Source of the DNA: Tragulus kanchil
Taxonomy: Eukaryota; Chordata; Mammalia; Artiodactyla; Tragulidae
Direction of reading: 5' to 3'
Assembly (NCBI GenBank): GCA_022376925.1
Contig: JAIOJX010000004.1
Coordinates: forward strand, 1,054,001-1,118,000
Length of the DNA stretch: 64,000 nt
A model generated the notes under the pieces. That model did no database searches and had not been told where the DNA came from. It saw only the letters and a list, made by a program, of their open reading frames with translations. A program made the position numbers and the translations under genes. Each line of letters begins with the position of its first letter. Position 1 is the stretch's first letter. Shown one piece after another: positions 33,269 through 45,366 of the stretch.

Positions 33269-33950
33269 CCATTCATCTGCTGATGGATATCTAGGCTGCT
33301 TCCATGTCCTATTGTAAATAGTGCTGCAATGGACATTGGGGTTCATGTGTCTCTTTCAATTCTAATTTATTTGATATACATATATGACTAGCAGTGGGCC
33401 TGCTGGGTGATACAGCAGTTGTATTTCCAATAGTGGCTGTACCAGTTTACATTTCCACCAACAGTGTAAGAAGGTTCCCTTTTCTCCACACCCTCTCCAG
33501 TATTTATTGTTTGTAGACTTTTTGATGATGGCCAGTATGAGGTGATAGCTCACTGTGGTTTTGATTTGCATTTCTCTAATAATGAGTGACATTGAACATC
33601 TTTTCATGTGTTTATTAGCCACTTGTATGTCTTCTTTGGAGAAATGTCTGCTTAGATATTTTTCCCACTTTTTTTTATTGGGTTATTTGTTTTTCTGTTA
33701 TTGAGTTGCTTGTATATTTTAGAGATTAATTATTTTTTGTCAGTTGTGTCATTTGCTATTATTTTCTATTATTTTCTGAGGGCTGTCTTTTGACTTTACT
33801 TATAGTTCCCTTCATGATTCAAAACCCTTTAAAAAGTTTCATTAGGTCCCATTCGTTTATTTTTGTTTTTATTTCCATTACTCTGAGGGGTAGGTCATAG
33901 AGGATCTTGTTGTGACTTATGTCAGAGAATGTTTTCCGGTTGGCATTTTA
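33269..33950 (-). mobile_element. Older L1 (duplicate part)
   Basis: Second copy of 32141-32822 by duplication 14, with a four-base deletion near its start. Confidence 0.8.
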
Positions 33951-34936
33951 AATGGGGCTGGGTTATCTTAGGGATGACCTGGAGCTATTTGAAACCATGC
34001 TCAAGTCTCTTGGAGGTGTGTGTGTGTGTGTGTGTACATATGGAGTGAGAATAAAATTATTTGTGTTAAGAATCTGCAGTTTTAATAGGTGAAAGTTGAA
34101 CCCAAGTTGTGAGAGGGCTCAGAAAAGCCTGACTAGGGTATGGTCAAGGAGAGTCTTTGTCACTGTATCAAACATGGAAAACATGGGTAAAGTCAATTAA
34201 ACTCAAGACGCATTGACAGCCTAATTTAAGTACAGTCATAGGCTTTTCAGTTGTATTGAGGACTCAGAAACCAACAACTTCTGACCTCCTCTATAAATTT
34301 TCTAATGAGCTGGCATCTACCAGAATTTCCTACTGATGGGAAATTTACTTCAGGATGCATCATGAACAGTGCTGTGCTGGTCTGACTGTTAGGACCATTG
34401 CTTACCCTGAATTCAAACCTACAGTTCATGATGCTTTCAACCATCAGAGACTTTCATGACAAAACAGAAGGAGCTTACTCGCAATTAACAGTAGAAGATG
34501 AATATTCTATCTTCTACTTGTTACATACTTCATTTTCTTTTTCTGGGGGAATGGGTATGGCTCTAGTTACTTTGATTATTTCTCAGATTCTGTTTTCATT
34601 GTTTTCTTATAGGTACAACTTTAATTAATACAGCCTTTAGTTTAGCTGGCAAATCTTCTTTCGACAGATTATGTATGAACATTTGCAAGGACACATGGGT
34701 AGCAGCTAGGGAGAAGTAGGCGGTGGTTCTTTTCCACCTCTAATAGATATATTTATCCTTTTACACTGAAAGGAGCCCTTCTCACTTGGACAAAAGAGTG
34801 GTTTCAACATAAAGATGATTCTGAGTCATTTCAGGAAAAAAAATGGATGAGAATGTGTTAAATGTTTCACAGCTTTCTCTTCTTACTGAAGTTAAATTCA
34901 ACCTAAAACGATCGAAGTTCCAGGGAAATAGGCTTT
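33951..34936. other. No gene seen; intergenic DNA
   Basis: Single-copy-like sequence beyond the L1, partly a duplicate of 32826-33273. No exon, RNA gene or classifiable element. Confidence 0.55.
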
Positions 34937-35044
34937 ATTTCTTTTTATTTATTTGGCCACATGCACCACTTGTAGAATCTTAGCTCCCTGGGCCTTTTGC
35001 AATGAGAATGTGAGGTCCTATCCACTGGGTAAGCAGGGAATTTC
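34937..35044 (-). mobile_element. Degenerate CHR-2-like SINE
   Basis: The minus-strand tRNA-derived SINE head is recognisable from ggccacatgcaccacttgta, ttagctccctgg and ccactgggtaagcaggga, but with many changes. Confidence 0.6.
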
Positions 35045-36412
35045 TGGCTTCATTTATTTTAAAATTTATTGATATAAAAGACAATTTCTACCAAATGCTG
35101 GGTGAATTCTGTTTCTCTAACTTTTGACTAATAATGTAGAATCTTAGGACTATTCATTTATTCAGTAATTGTATAGTAAGTAACTTCTACTCTATGCAGT
35201 GCACTGTGCTAGGGGCTGATAATAGGCAAGTAAACCAGATAGACAAGATCTGGTTCTTGTGGAACCTGCATTCAAGTGGTGAAAGATGAATAATACACAA
35301 ATAAAGGAAGAGGAAATGCCATGTTGTAAGGAATGCTGTGATGATAATGAAATAAACAAGTTCATATAATTAACAAGTGAGACATAGTATAGGAGTTAAC
35401 TAGATATTAAATGAATATTTGCAACCATAAACTCCTACACCCAGATGCCAGTTAAAATCATAAAGAAAACTTACCATCCAAATAAGTAGAGAGAAAGAAG
35501 GGAAAGGAGGTAACTTATAAAAGAAATAGATTACAGAACTCTTCGGTATAATCTCACATAGAATTCAATATAAAACATTCAGCCTAATCACAAAAGACAC
35601 AGACTACAGCCTGTAAGATTTACAAGTTGAAAGTTTTAAGGAAGAAATAACCATTGAGTGCAATCCCAGGACTGGAGAAAACTGAACCCATCAGGAGACT
35701 GAAGGTTCTGTGGCATCACACCTGCTCTTTTCTCTGCATTGTCTGCTGGCTTCTCATCATTCAGGTGTCTGTTCAAATAGCTCCACTGAGAAAACTTTTC
35801 TGATCAAAAAGATCCACATCCAGTCTAAAATGTCCCCCACAATCCATGTTATTGTTTATACCAATAGGGTATATTTTCTTTTAAATACTTGTCAAAACTT
35901 GAAATTATCTCACTATTGTATTATATATATATATATATATATTTTTTTTTTTTTCTCTAAAAGAAAGTAAAGTTCAAAAACTAAAGTCCTCATCTGTCTT
36001 ATTTAATCTCTGTGCAGATAACACTGCCTGGAAGAGAGAAAGGCAATGGTCATCACCTGTGTGCTACTATTATTAAATAAAGTTGTGCTGATATGTCAGG
36101 GTAGAAATGACTTATAGGATTATAAACCATAGAAAGTATTAAAGAAGCTGATTTATATCATCTGGAGGGGAAAAGACCTGGACTAGGCACTTTAGAGCTG
36201 CCTTTACATACTTGGAATGAGAGATCAGACACATGCTATTGAGCTCCATTGCAGAAAACCAGAATATATAGAAGCCAGATAAAGGTGCAGTTCTGTTGAA
36301 TATGGTAAAGAACTTCTGAGCAGCCCAAACAGACCAAAAATTCAATCATCTTTGGTAACTAGTCCTTATATTGAACATTATGACTTTATGGGAAACCGGA
36401 GTAAATCCTTGT
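35045..36412. other. No gene seen; intergenic DNA with an ancient repeat-like stretch
   Basis: 35160-35290 (gtgcactgtgctaggggctg and following) resembles a very old mammalian interspersed repeat of uncertain class. A (TA)n/T-run lies at 35919-35955. Nothing else recognised. Confidence 0.5.
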
Positions 36413-36500
36413 TTCTTTTTTTTTTTTTTAACTTTTATTTTACTTTTTACTTTTACAGAGTTTCGTTGTTTACAGATATGTATGATCCCAGATTAGTAAT
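36413..36500 (-). mobile_element. Very short L1 3' end
   Basis: A T-run followed by aacttttattttactttttac and tgatcccagattagta matches the extreme 3' end of the local L1s (compare 19697 and 20568). A severely 5'-truncated insertion; no clear target-site duplication seen. Confidence 0.75.
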
Positions 36501-36852
36501 GTCCAAGAAAATACCAATGTCTCTCTAAATGTTACTAAGTATTCTATAAGGGAATCAGTAAACTGTGACAAATTACATTTGGGAAAAACAAAGTTAAAAT
36601 TTAAAAAGGATTCTGTATTGTAGAAAATTTAATAGATCCTTTAATAAAATAAACTGTATTATGAATCTCTCCATATCTCCAAATGAAATAGAGTGTATAG
36701 GGTTTCCCAAATCTAAATGACCAGAGAGTCCCTTTTTCAAGAAATACTAGTTAACATGTCATGGGATACCAGTGTCTTAAAGACCAAAGATCTGTGGATC
36801 TCTTCATGGAAGAAGGACTGAATTGGTGGGGCTTGGGGAGCAGAGGGAAAAA

Positions 36853-37239
36853 TGTTATGGAACCAATTGGTGTCCTTTCCAAAATCCATGTGATGAAGTC
36901 CTAGCCCCTAATGTAACTGTTTTTGGAAAAGTGCTTTCAAAGAGGTAATTAAGGCTGACTGATATCAAAAAGGTAGAGCCCTAGTAAATAGGACTTGTGT
37001 CTTTATTAGAAGAGTAAGAGTCACTAGAGCTCATACACACTGAGCAAAGGCCCTGTGAGGACACAGTGCAAAGGTGGCTGTCTACAAGCCAAAGGGATAG
37101 GAGGCCTCAGGAGAAACCAGTCATGCTGGCTCACTGATCTTGAAGTTCTATCCTTGAGAACTGTGAGAAAATGAATTTCTGTTGCTTAAATCATCCAGTC
37201 TTTGGTATTTTGTTATGGCAGCCTGAGCAGACTAACACA
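36853..37239 (+). mobile_element. MLT1-like LTR (ERVL-MaLR), solo
   Basis: Begins tgttatgg and ends gactaacaca. It contains gtcctagcccctaatgt, ctgtgaggacacagtg and ctgtgagaaaatgaatttct, a pattern typical of old MLT1 LTRs. Nothing coding is attached. Confidence 0.7.
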
Positions 37240-37678
37240 TGCCCTAATGTTGGCTAACTCTGGCTTTTCACGTATTCCCTTCAGCACTGAGCATGGTAGA
37301 CAGGATTTTACTAATAGGAACTGGGAGGTGTTATGTGTGTGTATGTAATTGAGATCCAGATAGTGTCAGCTCACCTAGAAGCAACATGAACCAACAGAAA
37401 ACAACAGTCCTTACTGTTAATTTGCATCATATTGTCCCATGTTTGAAAACATTAAGCCTCAGTAACGCAAAGAAAACTGAATAGAACCAGAACCAAAGTA
37501 CAGAATACCTACAAATGCTAACTCCCTGTTACCATGAGAAACAGGGAATGAGGTCCTGTCAGACACAAGATCAAAATGCAAATATTCAGATATGTAGGTC
37601 ACTGTGCCCTAAGTGAATGAAGGCATGGTCACAACAGAAGAAGTAAAGGGAAGACAAAGGGGAAAATAAGCTAGAGTG

Positions 37679-37716
37679 GAATTCCCAGTTGGTCCAGTGG
37701 TTAGTACTCTGCTTTC
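37679..37716 (+). mobile_element. CHR-2-like SINE head, cut by duplication break
   Basis: ggaattcccagttggtccag and following bases stop at the junction to the second copy. The complete version is at 38870. Confidence 0.7.
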
Positions 37717-38044
37717 CTAAATGTTACTAAGTATTCTATAAGGGAATCAGTAAACTGTGACAAATTACATTTGGGAAAAACAAAGTTAAAATTTAAAAAG
37801 GATTCTGTATTGTAGAAAATTTAATAGATCCTTTAATAAAATAAACTGTATTATGAATCTCTCCATATCTCCAAATGAAATAGAGTGTATAGGGTTTCCC
37901 AAATCTAAATGACCAGAGAGTCCCTTTTTCAAGAAATACTAGTTAACATGTCATGGGATACCAGTGTCTTAAAGACCAAAGATCTGTGGATCTCTTCATG
38001 GAAGAAGGACTGAATTGGTGGGGCTTGGGGAGCAGAGGGAAAAA

Positions 38045-38431
38045 TGTTATGGAACCAATTGGTGTCCTTTCCAAAATCCATGTGATGAAGTCCTAGCCCC
38101 TAATGTAACTGTTTTTGGAAAAGTGCTTTCAAAGAGGTAATTAAGGCTGACTGATATCAAAAAGGTAGAGCCCTAGTAAATAGGACTTGTGTCTTTATTA
38201 GAAGAGTAAGAGTCACTAGAGCTCATACACACTGAGCAAAGGCCCTGTGAGGACACAGTGCAAAGGTGGCTGTCTACAAGCCAAAGGGATAGGAGGCCTC
38301 AGGAGAAACCAGTCATGCTGGCTCACTGATCTTGAAGTTCTATCCTTGAGAACTGTGAGAAAATGAATTTCTGTTGCTTAAATCATCCAGTCTTTGGTAT
38401 TTTGTTATGGCAGCCTGAGCAGACTAACACA
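38045..38431 (+). mobile_element. MLT1-like LTR (duplicate of 36853-37239)
   Basis: Second copy by duplication 15, essentially identical. Confidence 0.7.
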
Positions 38432-38869
38432 TGCCCTAATGTTGGCTAACTCTGGCTTTTCACGTATTCCCTTCAGCACTGAGCATGGTAGACAGGATTT
38501 TACTAATAGGAACTGGGAGGTGTTATGTGTGTGTATGTAATTGAGATCCAGATAGTGTCAGCTCACCTAGAAGCAACATGAACCAACAGAAAACAACAGT
38601 CCTTACTGTTAATTTGCATCATATTGTCCCATGTTTGAAAACATTAAGCCTCAGTAACGCAAAGAAAACTGAATAGAACCAGAACCAAAGTACAGAATTC
38701 CTACAAGTGCTAACTCCCTGTTACCATGAGAAACAGGGAATGAGGTCCTGTCAGACACAAGATCAAAATGCAAATATTCAGATATGTAGGTCACTGTGCC
38801 CTAAGTGAATGAAGGCATGGTCACAACAGAAGAAGTAAAGGGAAGACAAAAGGGAAAATAAGCTAGAGT

Positions 38870-38985
38870 GGAATTCCCAGTTGGTCCAGTGGTTAGTACT
38901 CTGCTTTCAATGCAGGGGGTGCAGATTTGACCCCTGACTGCAGAACAAGGATCCCACATGCCACACACACACAGACACACACAAA
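38870..38985 (+). mobile_element. CHR-2-like SINE, short
   Basis: tRNA-derived head (ttggtccagtggttagtact) with a CA-rich tail. Confidence 0.78.
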
Positions 38986-39029
38986 AGCTAAAGCATGAAG
39001 AGGCCATATGGGAAAGGGAGAAGAGAACA

Positions 39030-39748
39030 GAGGTTAGAGCTAGTTCAGCCAAATCTAGGTCACTGATTTTAAACTGTTGCAAGAAGGCCTTGAAGGTGTT
39101 GAATGCCAAGAAGAAAGGAGCCTGGGGCTGAAGGTGAGCTGGTGCAGTAATTAGGAGAGAAAAACAGAAGTAAGAAGAGTTCCAGTTTCCTCCCAGCTAC
39201 CCCCAGCCCCCAAACTTACTTCTCACTTGTACATATCAGGGTTCCCTAGGAGGGGTTGTAACTTGAAAATCTGAAGCACCAGGCTACTTAATCTCTCTAG
39301 CCATGATGGAAACAGAAAGCACCAAGTGGCAAATAGACTTGCACAGCATTGTATCTTAGACAAATGAGGGTGGGGGGCAGGGAAGGGGTACTTGTCCCCT
39401 GGTTCCTAATCATTCGCTCTCCCACTGGGATATTCTTCCTTCCAAATGATCCTCACACATGAAAATGCCATGCACCCTGACCTGGTGCTCAGCCCCCTCT
39501 GCCTGTTTAGTTAAAACATCGGCTATCCTTCCTGACTGGCCTGATTTGACCAGGTACACTCCTATTACTCCAACTTCCAAGGCCTCTTGGATTTAAAGGC
39601 AGTACACAGAGTAGTTAAATACATGGGCTCTTAGCCTTCACCATAAACGAGCCACCTCTATAAATCCCTGTTGCCTCGGCTAAGTAAGTGCTTAGTGTTT
39701 GGTGGATTTTCTTATTTTAACATTTGCTTCTGACTGATTACTGCCCAG
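39030..39748. other. No gene seen; intergenic DNA
   Basis: No recognised exon or repeat; repeated at about 40110-40831. Confidence 0.55.
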
Positions 39749-39949
39749 CTGAATAGAACCAGAACCAAAGTACAGAATTCCTACAGTGCTAACTCCCTGT
39801 TACCATGAGAAACAGGGAATGAGGTCCTGTCAGACACAAGATCAAAATGCAAATATTCAGATATGTAGGTCACTGTGCCCTAAGTGAATGAAGGCATGGT
39901 CACAACAGAAGAAGTAAAGGGAAGACAAAGGGGAAAATAAGCTAGAGTG

Positions 39950-40066
39950 GAATTCCCAGTTGGTCCAGTGGTTAGTACTCTGCTTTCAATGCAGGGGGTG
40001 CAGGTTTGACCCCTGACTGCAGAACAAGGATCCCACATGCCACACACACACAGACACACACAAAAG
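39950..40066 (+). mobile_element. CHR-2-like SINE (duplicate of 38870-38985)
   Basis: Second copy by duplication 16, differing by a G in the B-box-like region (gcaggtttga against gcagatttga). Confidence 0.78.
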
Positions 40067-41039
40067 CTAAAGCATGAAGAGGCCATATGGGAAAGGGAGA
40101 AGAGAACAGAGGTTAGAGCTAGTTCAGCCAAATCTAGGTCACTGATTTTAAACTGTTGCAAGAAGGCCTTGAAGGTGTTGAATGCCAAGAAGAAAGGAGC
40201 CTGGGGCTGAAGGTGAGCTGGTGCAGTAATTAGGAGAGAAAAACAGAAGTAAGAAGAGTTCCAGTTTCCTCCCAGCTACCCCCAGCCCCCAAACTTACTT
40301 CTCACTTGTACATATCAGGGTTCCCTAGGAGGGGTTGTAACTTGAAAATCTGAAGCACCAGGCTACTTAATCTCTCTAGCCATGATGGAAACAGAAAGCA
40401 CCAAGTGGCAAATAGACTTGCACAGCATTGTATCTTAGACAAATGAGGGTGGGGGGCAGGGAAGGGGTACTTGTCCCCTGGTTCCTAATCATTCGCTCTC
40501 CCACTGGGATATTCTTCCTTCCAAATGATCCTCACACATGAAAATGCCATGCACCCTGACCTGGTGCTCAGCCCCCTCTGCCTGTTTAGTTAAAACATCG
40601 GCTATCCTTCCTGACTGGCCTGATTTGACCAGGTACACTCCTATTACTCCAACTTCCAAGGCCTCTTGGATTTAAAGGCAGTACACAGAGTAGTTAAATA
40701 CATGGGCTCTTAGCCTTCACCATAAACGAGCCACCTCTATAAATCCCTGTTGCCTCGGCTAAGTAAGTGCTTAGTGTTTGGTGGATTTTCTTATTTTAAC
40801 ATTTGCTTCTGACTGATTACTGCCCAGCTGAGATACTGGGCTCCCTGTTTCCCTCCAGCTAACTGACCAAAACCATCCCCAAGAAAAAGAAATTCAAGAA
40901 GGCAAAATGACTGTCTGAGGAGGTTTTACAAATACATCTGAGAAACGAAGAAAAGGAAAGGCAAAGGAGAAAGGGAAAGACACACCCAACTGAATGCAGA
41001 GCTCCAGAGAATAGCAAAGAGAGATAAGAAGACATTCTT

Positions 41040-41296
41040 GGGACTTCCCTGGTGGTCCAGTGGGTAAGGACACCACCTTGCAATGCAAGGGGCGCCAGTT
41101 CGATCACTGGCCTGGGAAGATTCCATGTGCTATGGAGCAGCTGGACCGATGTGTCCGACTACTGAGCCGGAGCTCTGGAGTGCATGCGCCCAGAGCCGAT
41201 GCTCTGTGATGAGAGGCCCATACAGGTGAAAGAACAAAGATGGATGGAAATGAATGAATGAAAGATCAATAGAAGTAGCCAAAAAAAAAAAAAAAA
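41040..41296 (+). mobile_element. CHR-type SINE with imperfect target-site duplication
   Basis: Starts gggacttccctggtggtcca and ends in a 16-A run. It is flanked by aagacattctt before and aagaccttctt after (one mismatch). Single copy. Confidence 0.85.
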
Positions 41297-41381
41297 GACC
41301 TTCTTAAATGAACAATGCAAAGAAGTAGCAGATTACAGGAGAAGAGAAAAACTAGAGGTCTCTTCAAGAAAATTGGAGATA

Positions 41382-41474
41382 AACTGGGTGGGGGGAGGGT
41401 CAAGGGATATGCATATGAATGATCTGGGAACATACATGTACAAAAATAAATAAATAAAAAATAAATAAAAAAAA
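41382..41474 (+). mobile_element. Tiny L1 3' end with perfect 16-bp target-site duplication
   Basis: Flanked by aagaaaattggagata at 41366-41381 and 41475-41490. The 93-base insert matches the extreme L1 3' end seen elsewhere in the window (gatctgggaacatacat) and ends in an AAATA/A tail. Confidence 0.85.
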
Positions 41475-41649
41475 AAGAAAATTGGAGATATTGAGGGAAC
41501 ATTTTATGGAAGGATGGGCATAAAAAAATAAAATAAAAAAAAACAGAAATGGTAAGGGCCTAACAGAGGGAAAAGAGGTTAAGAAGAGGTGGCAAAAATA
41601 CCCAAAAGAACTGTATAACAAAGGTTTTAAAGACTTGGATAATCATGAT

Positions 41650-42430
41650 GGTGTGATCACTCAACTAGAGCCTGACATCCTGGAGTATGAAAGTCAAGTG
41701 AGTCTTAAAAAGCATCACTTTGAACAAAGTTAGTGGAGGTAATGGAATTCTAGCTGAACTATTTCAAATCCTAAAAGATAATGTTGTTAAAGTGCTGTAG
41801 TCAGTATGTCAGTGAATTTGGAAAAGTCAGCAGTGACCACAGGACTGGAAAAGATCAGTCTTCATTCCAATCCCAAAGTAGGGTAATGCCAAAGAATGTT
41901 CAAACTACTTTGCAATTGTGCTCATTTCACATGCTAGTAAGGTTATGCTCCAAATCCTTCAAGCTAGGCTTCAGTAGTATGTGAGCTGAGAACTTTCAGA
42001 TGTACAAGCTGGGTTTAGAAAAGGTGGATGAACAGGAGATCAGATTACCAACATTACTTGGATCACAGAGAAAGCAAAGGAAATCCAGAAAAGCATCTAC
42101 CTCTACTTCATTGATTGTGCTAAAACTTTTGACTGTGTGGATCACAACAAATGTGTCAAAAATTCTGAAAGATATGGGAATACCAGACCACCTTATTTGT
42201 CTCCTGAGAAATCTGTGTGCAAGACTAGAAGCAACAGTTAGAATCTACATGGAACAACTGACTGGTTCAAAATTGGGAAAGGAGTATGACAAGGCTGTGT
42301 ATTGGTCATACTGTTTATTTAACTTCTATGTAGAGTACATCATGCATAATGCCAGACAAGCTGCTATTCAAGCCAAGCCAAGTTATCAATTGCTGGATCA
42401 TCAGTTAAAGGTTTCTACCATGGGAAGGGG
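41650..42430 (+). mobile_element. BovB (RTE LINE) reverse transcriptase fragment, decayed
   Basis: The + strand reads, across frames, as BovB reverse transcriptase: EPDILEYE, ELFQILKDN, then IDCAKTFDCVDHNK and DMGIPDHLICLLRNL. Frameshifts separate these pieces, and the usual YADD region is not seen. The exact 3' edge is uncertain, since retroviral sequence follows at once. From 42080 it is repeated at 43196. Confidence 0.82.
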
Positions 42431-42454
42431 GATTTCTCCACTTCAAGAAAAAGA

Positions 42455-42559
42455 CTTTTTATCATAATTCTGATCATTTTGTTTTTGCTGCTTACTCTTT
42501 GCATCTGTAATTGCATAATGGGATTTGTTTCTAACCATCTAAATTCTTTTAAGTTATAA
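42455..42559 (+). pseudogene. Endogenous retrovirus env 3' tail (remnant)
   Basis: A short open stretch of 34 codons before a stop: one strongly hydrophobic membrane-spanning segment followed by a Cys-x-Cys-x-Cys pattern and a short cytoplasmic tail, as in gammaretrovirus-like transmembrane proteins. A polypurine tract and LTR follow. Nothing upstream of it remains: the BovB fragment abuts it. Copy at 43571-43675. Confidence 0.5.
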
Positions 42560-42740
42560 ATGTTTGTTCATGCTCCTATGACCTCCTCCAGTTATTACTT
42601 GGGACCCTGGATCAGAGACCCTAAATAAAAGGGTAAGGAGAACATGTTGCCTCAACAACTTAAGGCCTGTTTGACCCTTCTTAGTTCAGAAGTTACAGAA
42701 GAGATGTGTTGTCCCTCTTCCCTGGCAACATAATTCTCCT

Positions 42741-42758
42741 AAAAGAAAAAGAGAGGAA
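42741..42758 (+). other. Candidate retroviral polypurine tract
   Basis: AAAAGAAAAAGAGAGGAA immediately before a TG that would start the 3' LTR at 42759. Copy at 43857-43874. Position and composition fit a class I ERV. Confidence 0.5.
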
Positions 42759-43170
42759 TGAAAATGATGAATAGGCAGACTTGGTAAGGAGGCCAGAAGT
42801 TTCCAAGGAGGAGGAGGAGAGTGAGGAGGAGGAGGAGGAACAAACATTTCTACCCTAAAATGTTTACCATGACAAAGATCTACTCTGAAACTAACTTTAC
42901 CGTCTTATGGATACAAACTATTTTGCATTTAAATGTCTCATCTAATCTCCATGTCTAGAGACCATCCTCTGGTTAATCTTATGTTAATGTTGTGGGAGTG
43001 GGTCTAGTAAGGCCTTTAAAGCCTTAAAAAATTCTTTTGATCTACTGTTAACTACCAACTGAAATGTACAATATGTCTTGCCTAAACTAGGTTCTGGCGG
43101 TACTCTTCTACCCCCTTGCTGGAAGCTTTCTCTATCACTTTTTTTTTTTGTGGAGGGGAGGGTCGGTTGG
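42759..43170 (+). mobile_element. ERV 3' LTR, first copy (cut by duplication break)
   Basis: Same sequence as the LTR starting at 43875, ending at the junction of duplication 17. Contains a GGA-rich tract at about 42806-42840. Confidence 0.5.
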
Positions 43171-43195
43171 TTTTGGAGTGGTGGGCGAAAGAAAA

Positions 43196-43546
43196 GAAAT
43201 CCAGAAAAGCATCTACCTCTACTTCATTGATTGTGCTAAAACTTTTGACTGTGTGGATCACAACAAATGTGTCAAAAATTCTGAAAGATATGGGAATACC
43301 AGACCACCTTATTTGTCTCCTGAGAAATCTGTGTGCAAGACTAGAAGCAACAGTTAGAATCTACATGGAACAACTGACTGGTTCAAAATTGGGAAAGGAG
43401 TATGACAAGGCTGTGTATTGGTCATACTGTTTATTTAACTTCTATGTAGAGTACATCATGCATAATGCCAGACAAGCTGCTATTCAAGCCAAGCCAAGTT
43501 ATCAATTGCTGGATCATCAGTTAAAGGTTTCTACCATGGGAAGGGG
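43196..43546 (+). mobile_element. BovB fragment (duplicate part)
   Basis: Second copy of 42080-42430 by duplication 17. Confidence 0.8.
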
Positions 43547-43874
43547 GATTTCTCCACTTCAAGAAAAAGACTTTTTATCATAATTCTGATCATTTTGTTT
43601 TTGCTGCTTACTCTTTGCATCTGTAATTGCATAATGGGATTTGTTTCTAACCATCTAAATTCTTTTAAGTTATAAATGTTTGTTCATGCTCCTATGACCT
43701 CCTCCAGTTATTACTTGGGACCCTGGATCAGAGACCCTAAATAAAAGGGTAAGGAGAACATGTTGCCTCAACAACTTAAGGCCTGTTTGACCCTTCTTAG
43801 TTCAGAAGTTACAGAAGAGATGTGTTGTCCCTCTTCCCTGGCAACATAATTCTCCTAAAAGAAAAAGAGAGGAA

Positions 43875-44678
43875 TGAAAATGATGAATAGGCAGACTTGG
43901 TAAGGAGGCCAGAAGTTTCCAAGGAGGAGGAGGAGAGTGAGGAGGAGGAGGAGGAACAAACATTTCTACCCTAAAATGTTTACCATGACAAAGATCTACT
44001 CTGAAACTAACTTTACCGTCTTATGGATACAAACTATTTTGCATTTAAATGTCTCATCTAATCTCCATGTCTAGAGACCATCCTCTGGTTAATCTTATGT
44101 TAATGTTGTGGGAGTGGGTCTAGTAAGGCCTTTAAAGCCTTAAAAAATTCTTTTGATCTACTGTTAACTACCAACTGAAATGTACAATATGTCTTGCCTA
44201 AACTAGGTTCTGGCGGTACTCTTCTACCCCCTTGCTGGAAGCTTTCTCTATCACTTTTTTTTTTTGTGGAGGGGAGGGTCGGTTGGGGAGGGAGGGGGGC
44301 AGGCGGGCCACTTCTATTGGTCTTTCATTTATCTACTTTCATCCATCTTTTTTCTTTGGCCTGTGTGGGCCTCCCATCGCAGTGGCCTCCGTTGTCGCAG
44401 AGCACCGGCTCTGGGTGCATGCGCTCCAGAGCTCCGGCTTGGTAATTGGACACATCAGTCCAGCCACTCCGTGGCACATGGGATCCTCCCAGGCCAGGGA
44501 TCAAACCGGTGCCCCTTGCACTGCAAGGCGGTGTCCTTACCCACTGGACCACAAGGGAAGCCTTATCACTTTTTTCTTTAATAAAACTTTTCCTGCACAA
44601 AGCTCTGAGTGACCAAACCCAGGTTTTTTGATCCTAATGTGAAATCTCCTTCGGAGATCAAGAATCCAACACAGTTCA
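43875..44678 (+). mobile_element. ERV class I-like 3' LTR, split by a CHR SINE
   Basis: Begins TGAA after the polypurine tract and ends TTCA, giving short inverted termini. An AATAAA lies near the 3' end (44579), with a ggagatcaagaatcc stretch close to the terminus. After removing the SINE at 44261-44563 and one target-site copy the LTR is about 490 bases. Family not identified. Confidence 0.55.
44261..44563 (-). mobile_element. CHR-type SINE inserted in the LTR
   Basis: Flanked by tatcactttttt at 44249-44260 and 44564-44575. Minus-strand element from a T/G-rich tail to the gggaagcc head. It postdates the LTR. Confidence 0.87.
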
Positions 44679-45366
44679 CAGTAAGCTATCTATGGTCATC
44701 CATCAGTACTAGTTAAAATATTTCACCTAGTGGTCACTAATTTTATATCTTTTGTTGATACTCTGACTTGCTCACATCAAGTTCTGTGCCAAGCCTTCCT
44801 CATTCTACTCTGGCTTTCAAACCAACTTGATTCTTTCACTGCAAAGGGCAACCCCAGAACATAACACTCAGCCAAGCTTACAATGGGTTCCCCTTCATCT
44901 TTCTTTTCTCCTTTCACAATATCTATCGCTACACTCATCTGCTCTTCTCTATCTTCCTGTCACAGGGCATGGTGTTACACCTTATTTCTTACTTTTCTGG
45001 ACTCCTCCAATTAGCCCCTTTTCATCACGTAATTTTAATTTTTTTTTTTCCCTTTGACTTTAAAACATGCTCAATCCATTTAAGACCTTGCTGCCTTTGC
45101 TTCTTCCATCCTCCTTTGAGAAACATCTAAAAAAGAAATAATCCTATCTTTTCAGTTCATCTATGGTTCCTGGTTTGATTCCATTCCCAGTTAGCTAATA
45201 TTGCATTTTTAACCTCACCAAAACACCTTCTTGAAATATAATGTCTTTTTCTCAGTATGCATCCTCCTCAAAATTTCATAGGAAATAATAAAGCTTATAA
45301 TATACTCTCTTTACACATTCACTCCCCTTTTTTTCCATGACTGAACTCATTGATTTCCTACATTAA
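44679..45366. other. No gene seen; intergenic DNA
   Basis: C/T-biased sequence without recognisable exon or element; repeated to about 46470. Confidence 0.5.

Larger units (their letters stand above)
32141..34399. repeat. Direct duplication 14 (32141-33273 = 33269-34399)
   Basis: Offset 1128 then 1124 after a four-base deletion (agct) near 33309. The GT microsatellite is longer in the second copy. Confidence 0.94.
36525..38908. repeat. Direct duplication 15 (36525-37716 = 37717-38908)
   Basis: Abutting units of 1192 bases carrying an MLT1-like LTR. The break falls inside a CHR SINE. Two substitutions near 37506-37515 against 38698-38707. Confidence 0.95.
38669..40831. repeat. Direct duplication 16 (38669-39752 = 39749-40831)
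   Basis: Offset 1079-1080, including the CHR SINE. Differences: one-base deletion (tacaagtgc against tacagtgc) and a G/A change in the SINE. Confidence 0.95.
42080..44286. repeat. Direct duplication 17 (42080-43170 = 43196-44286)
   Basis: Offset 1116. Spans the BovB tail, the retroviral env tail and most of an LTR. Filler 43171-43195. Confidence 0.94.

Noticed and set aside
42000..42467. 155-codon open frame (repeated at 43116-43583)
   Set aside because: A fortuitous frame through decayed BovB sequence into a retroviral env tail; only pieces match BovB reverse transcriptase and the rest is out of frame.
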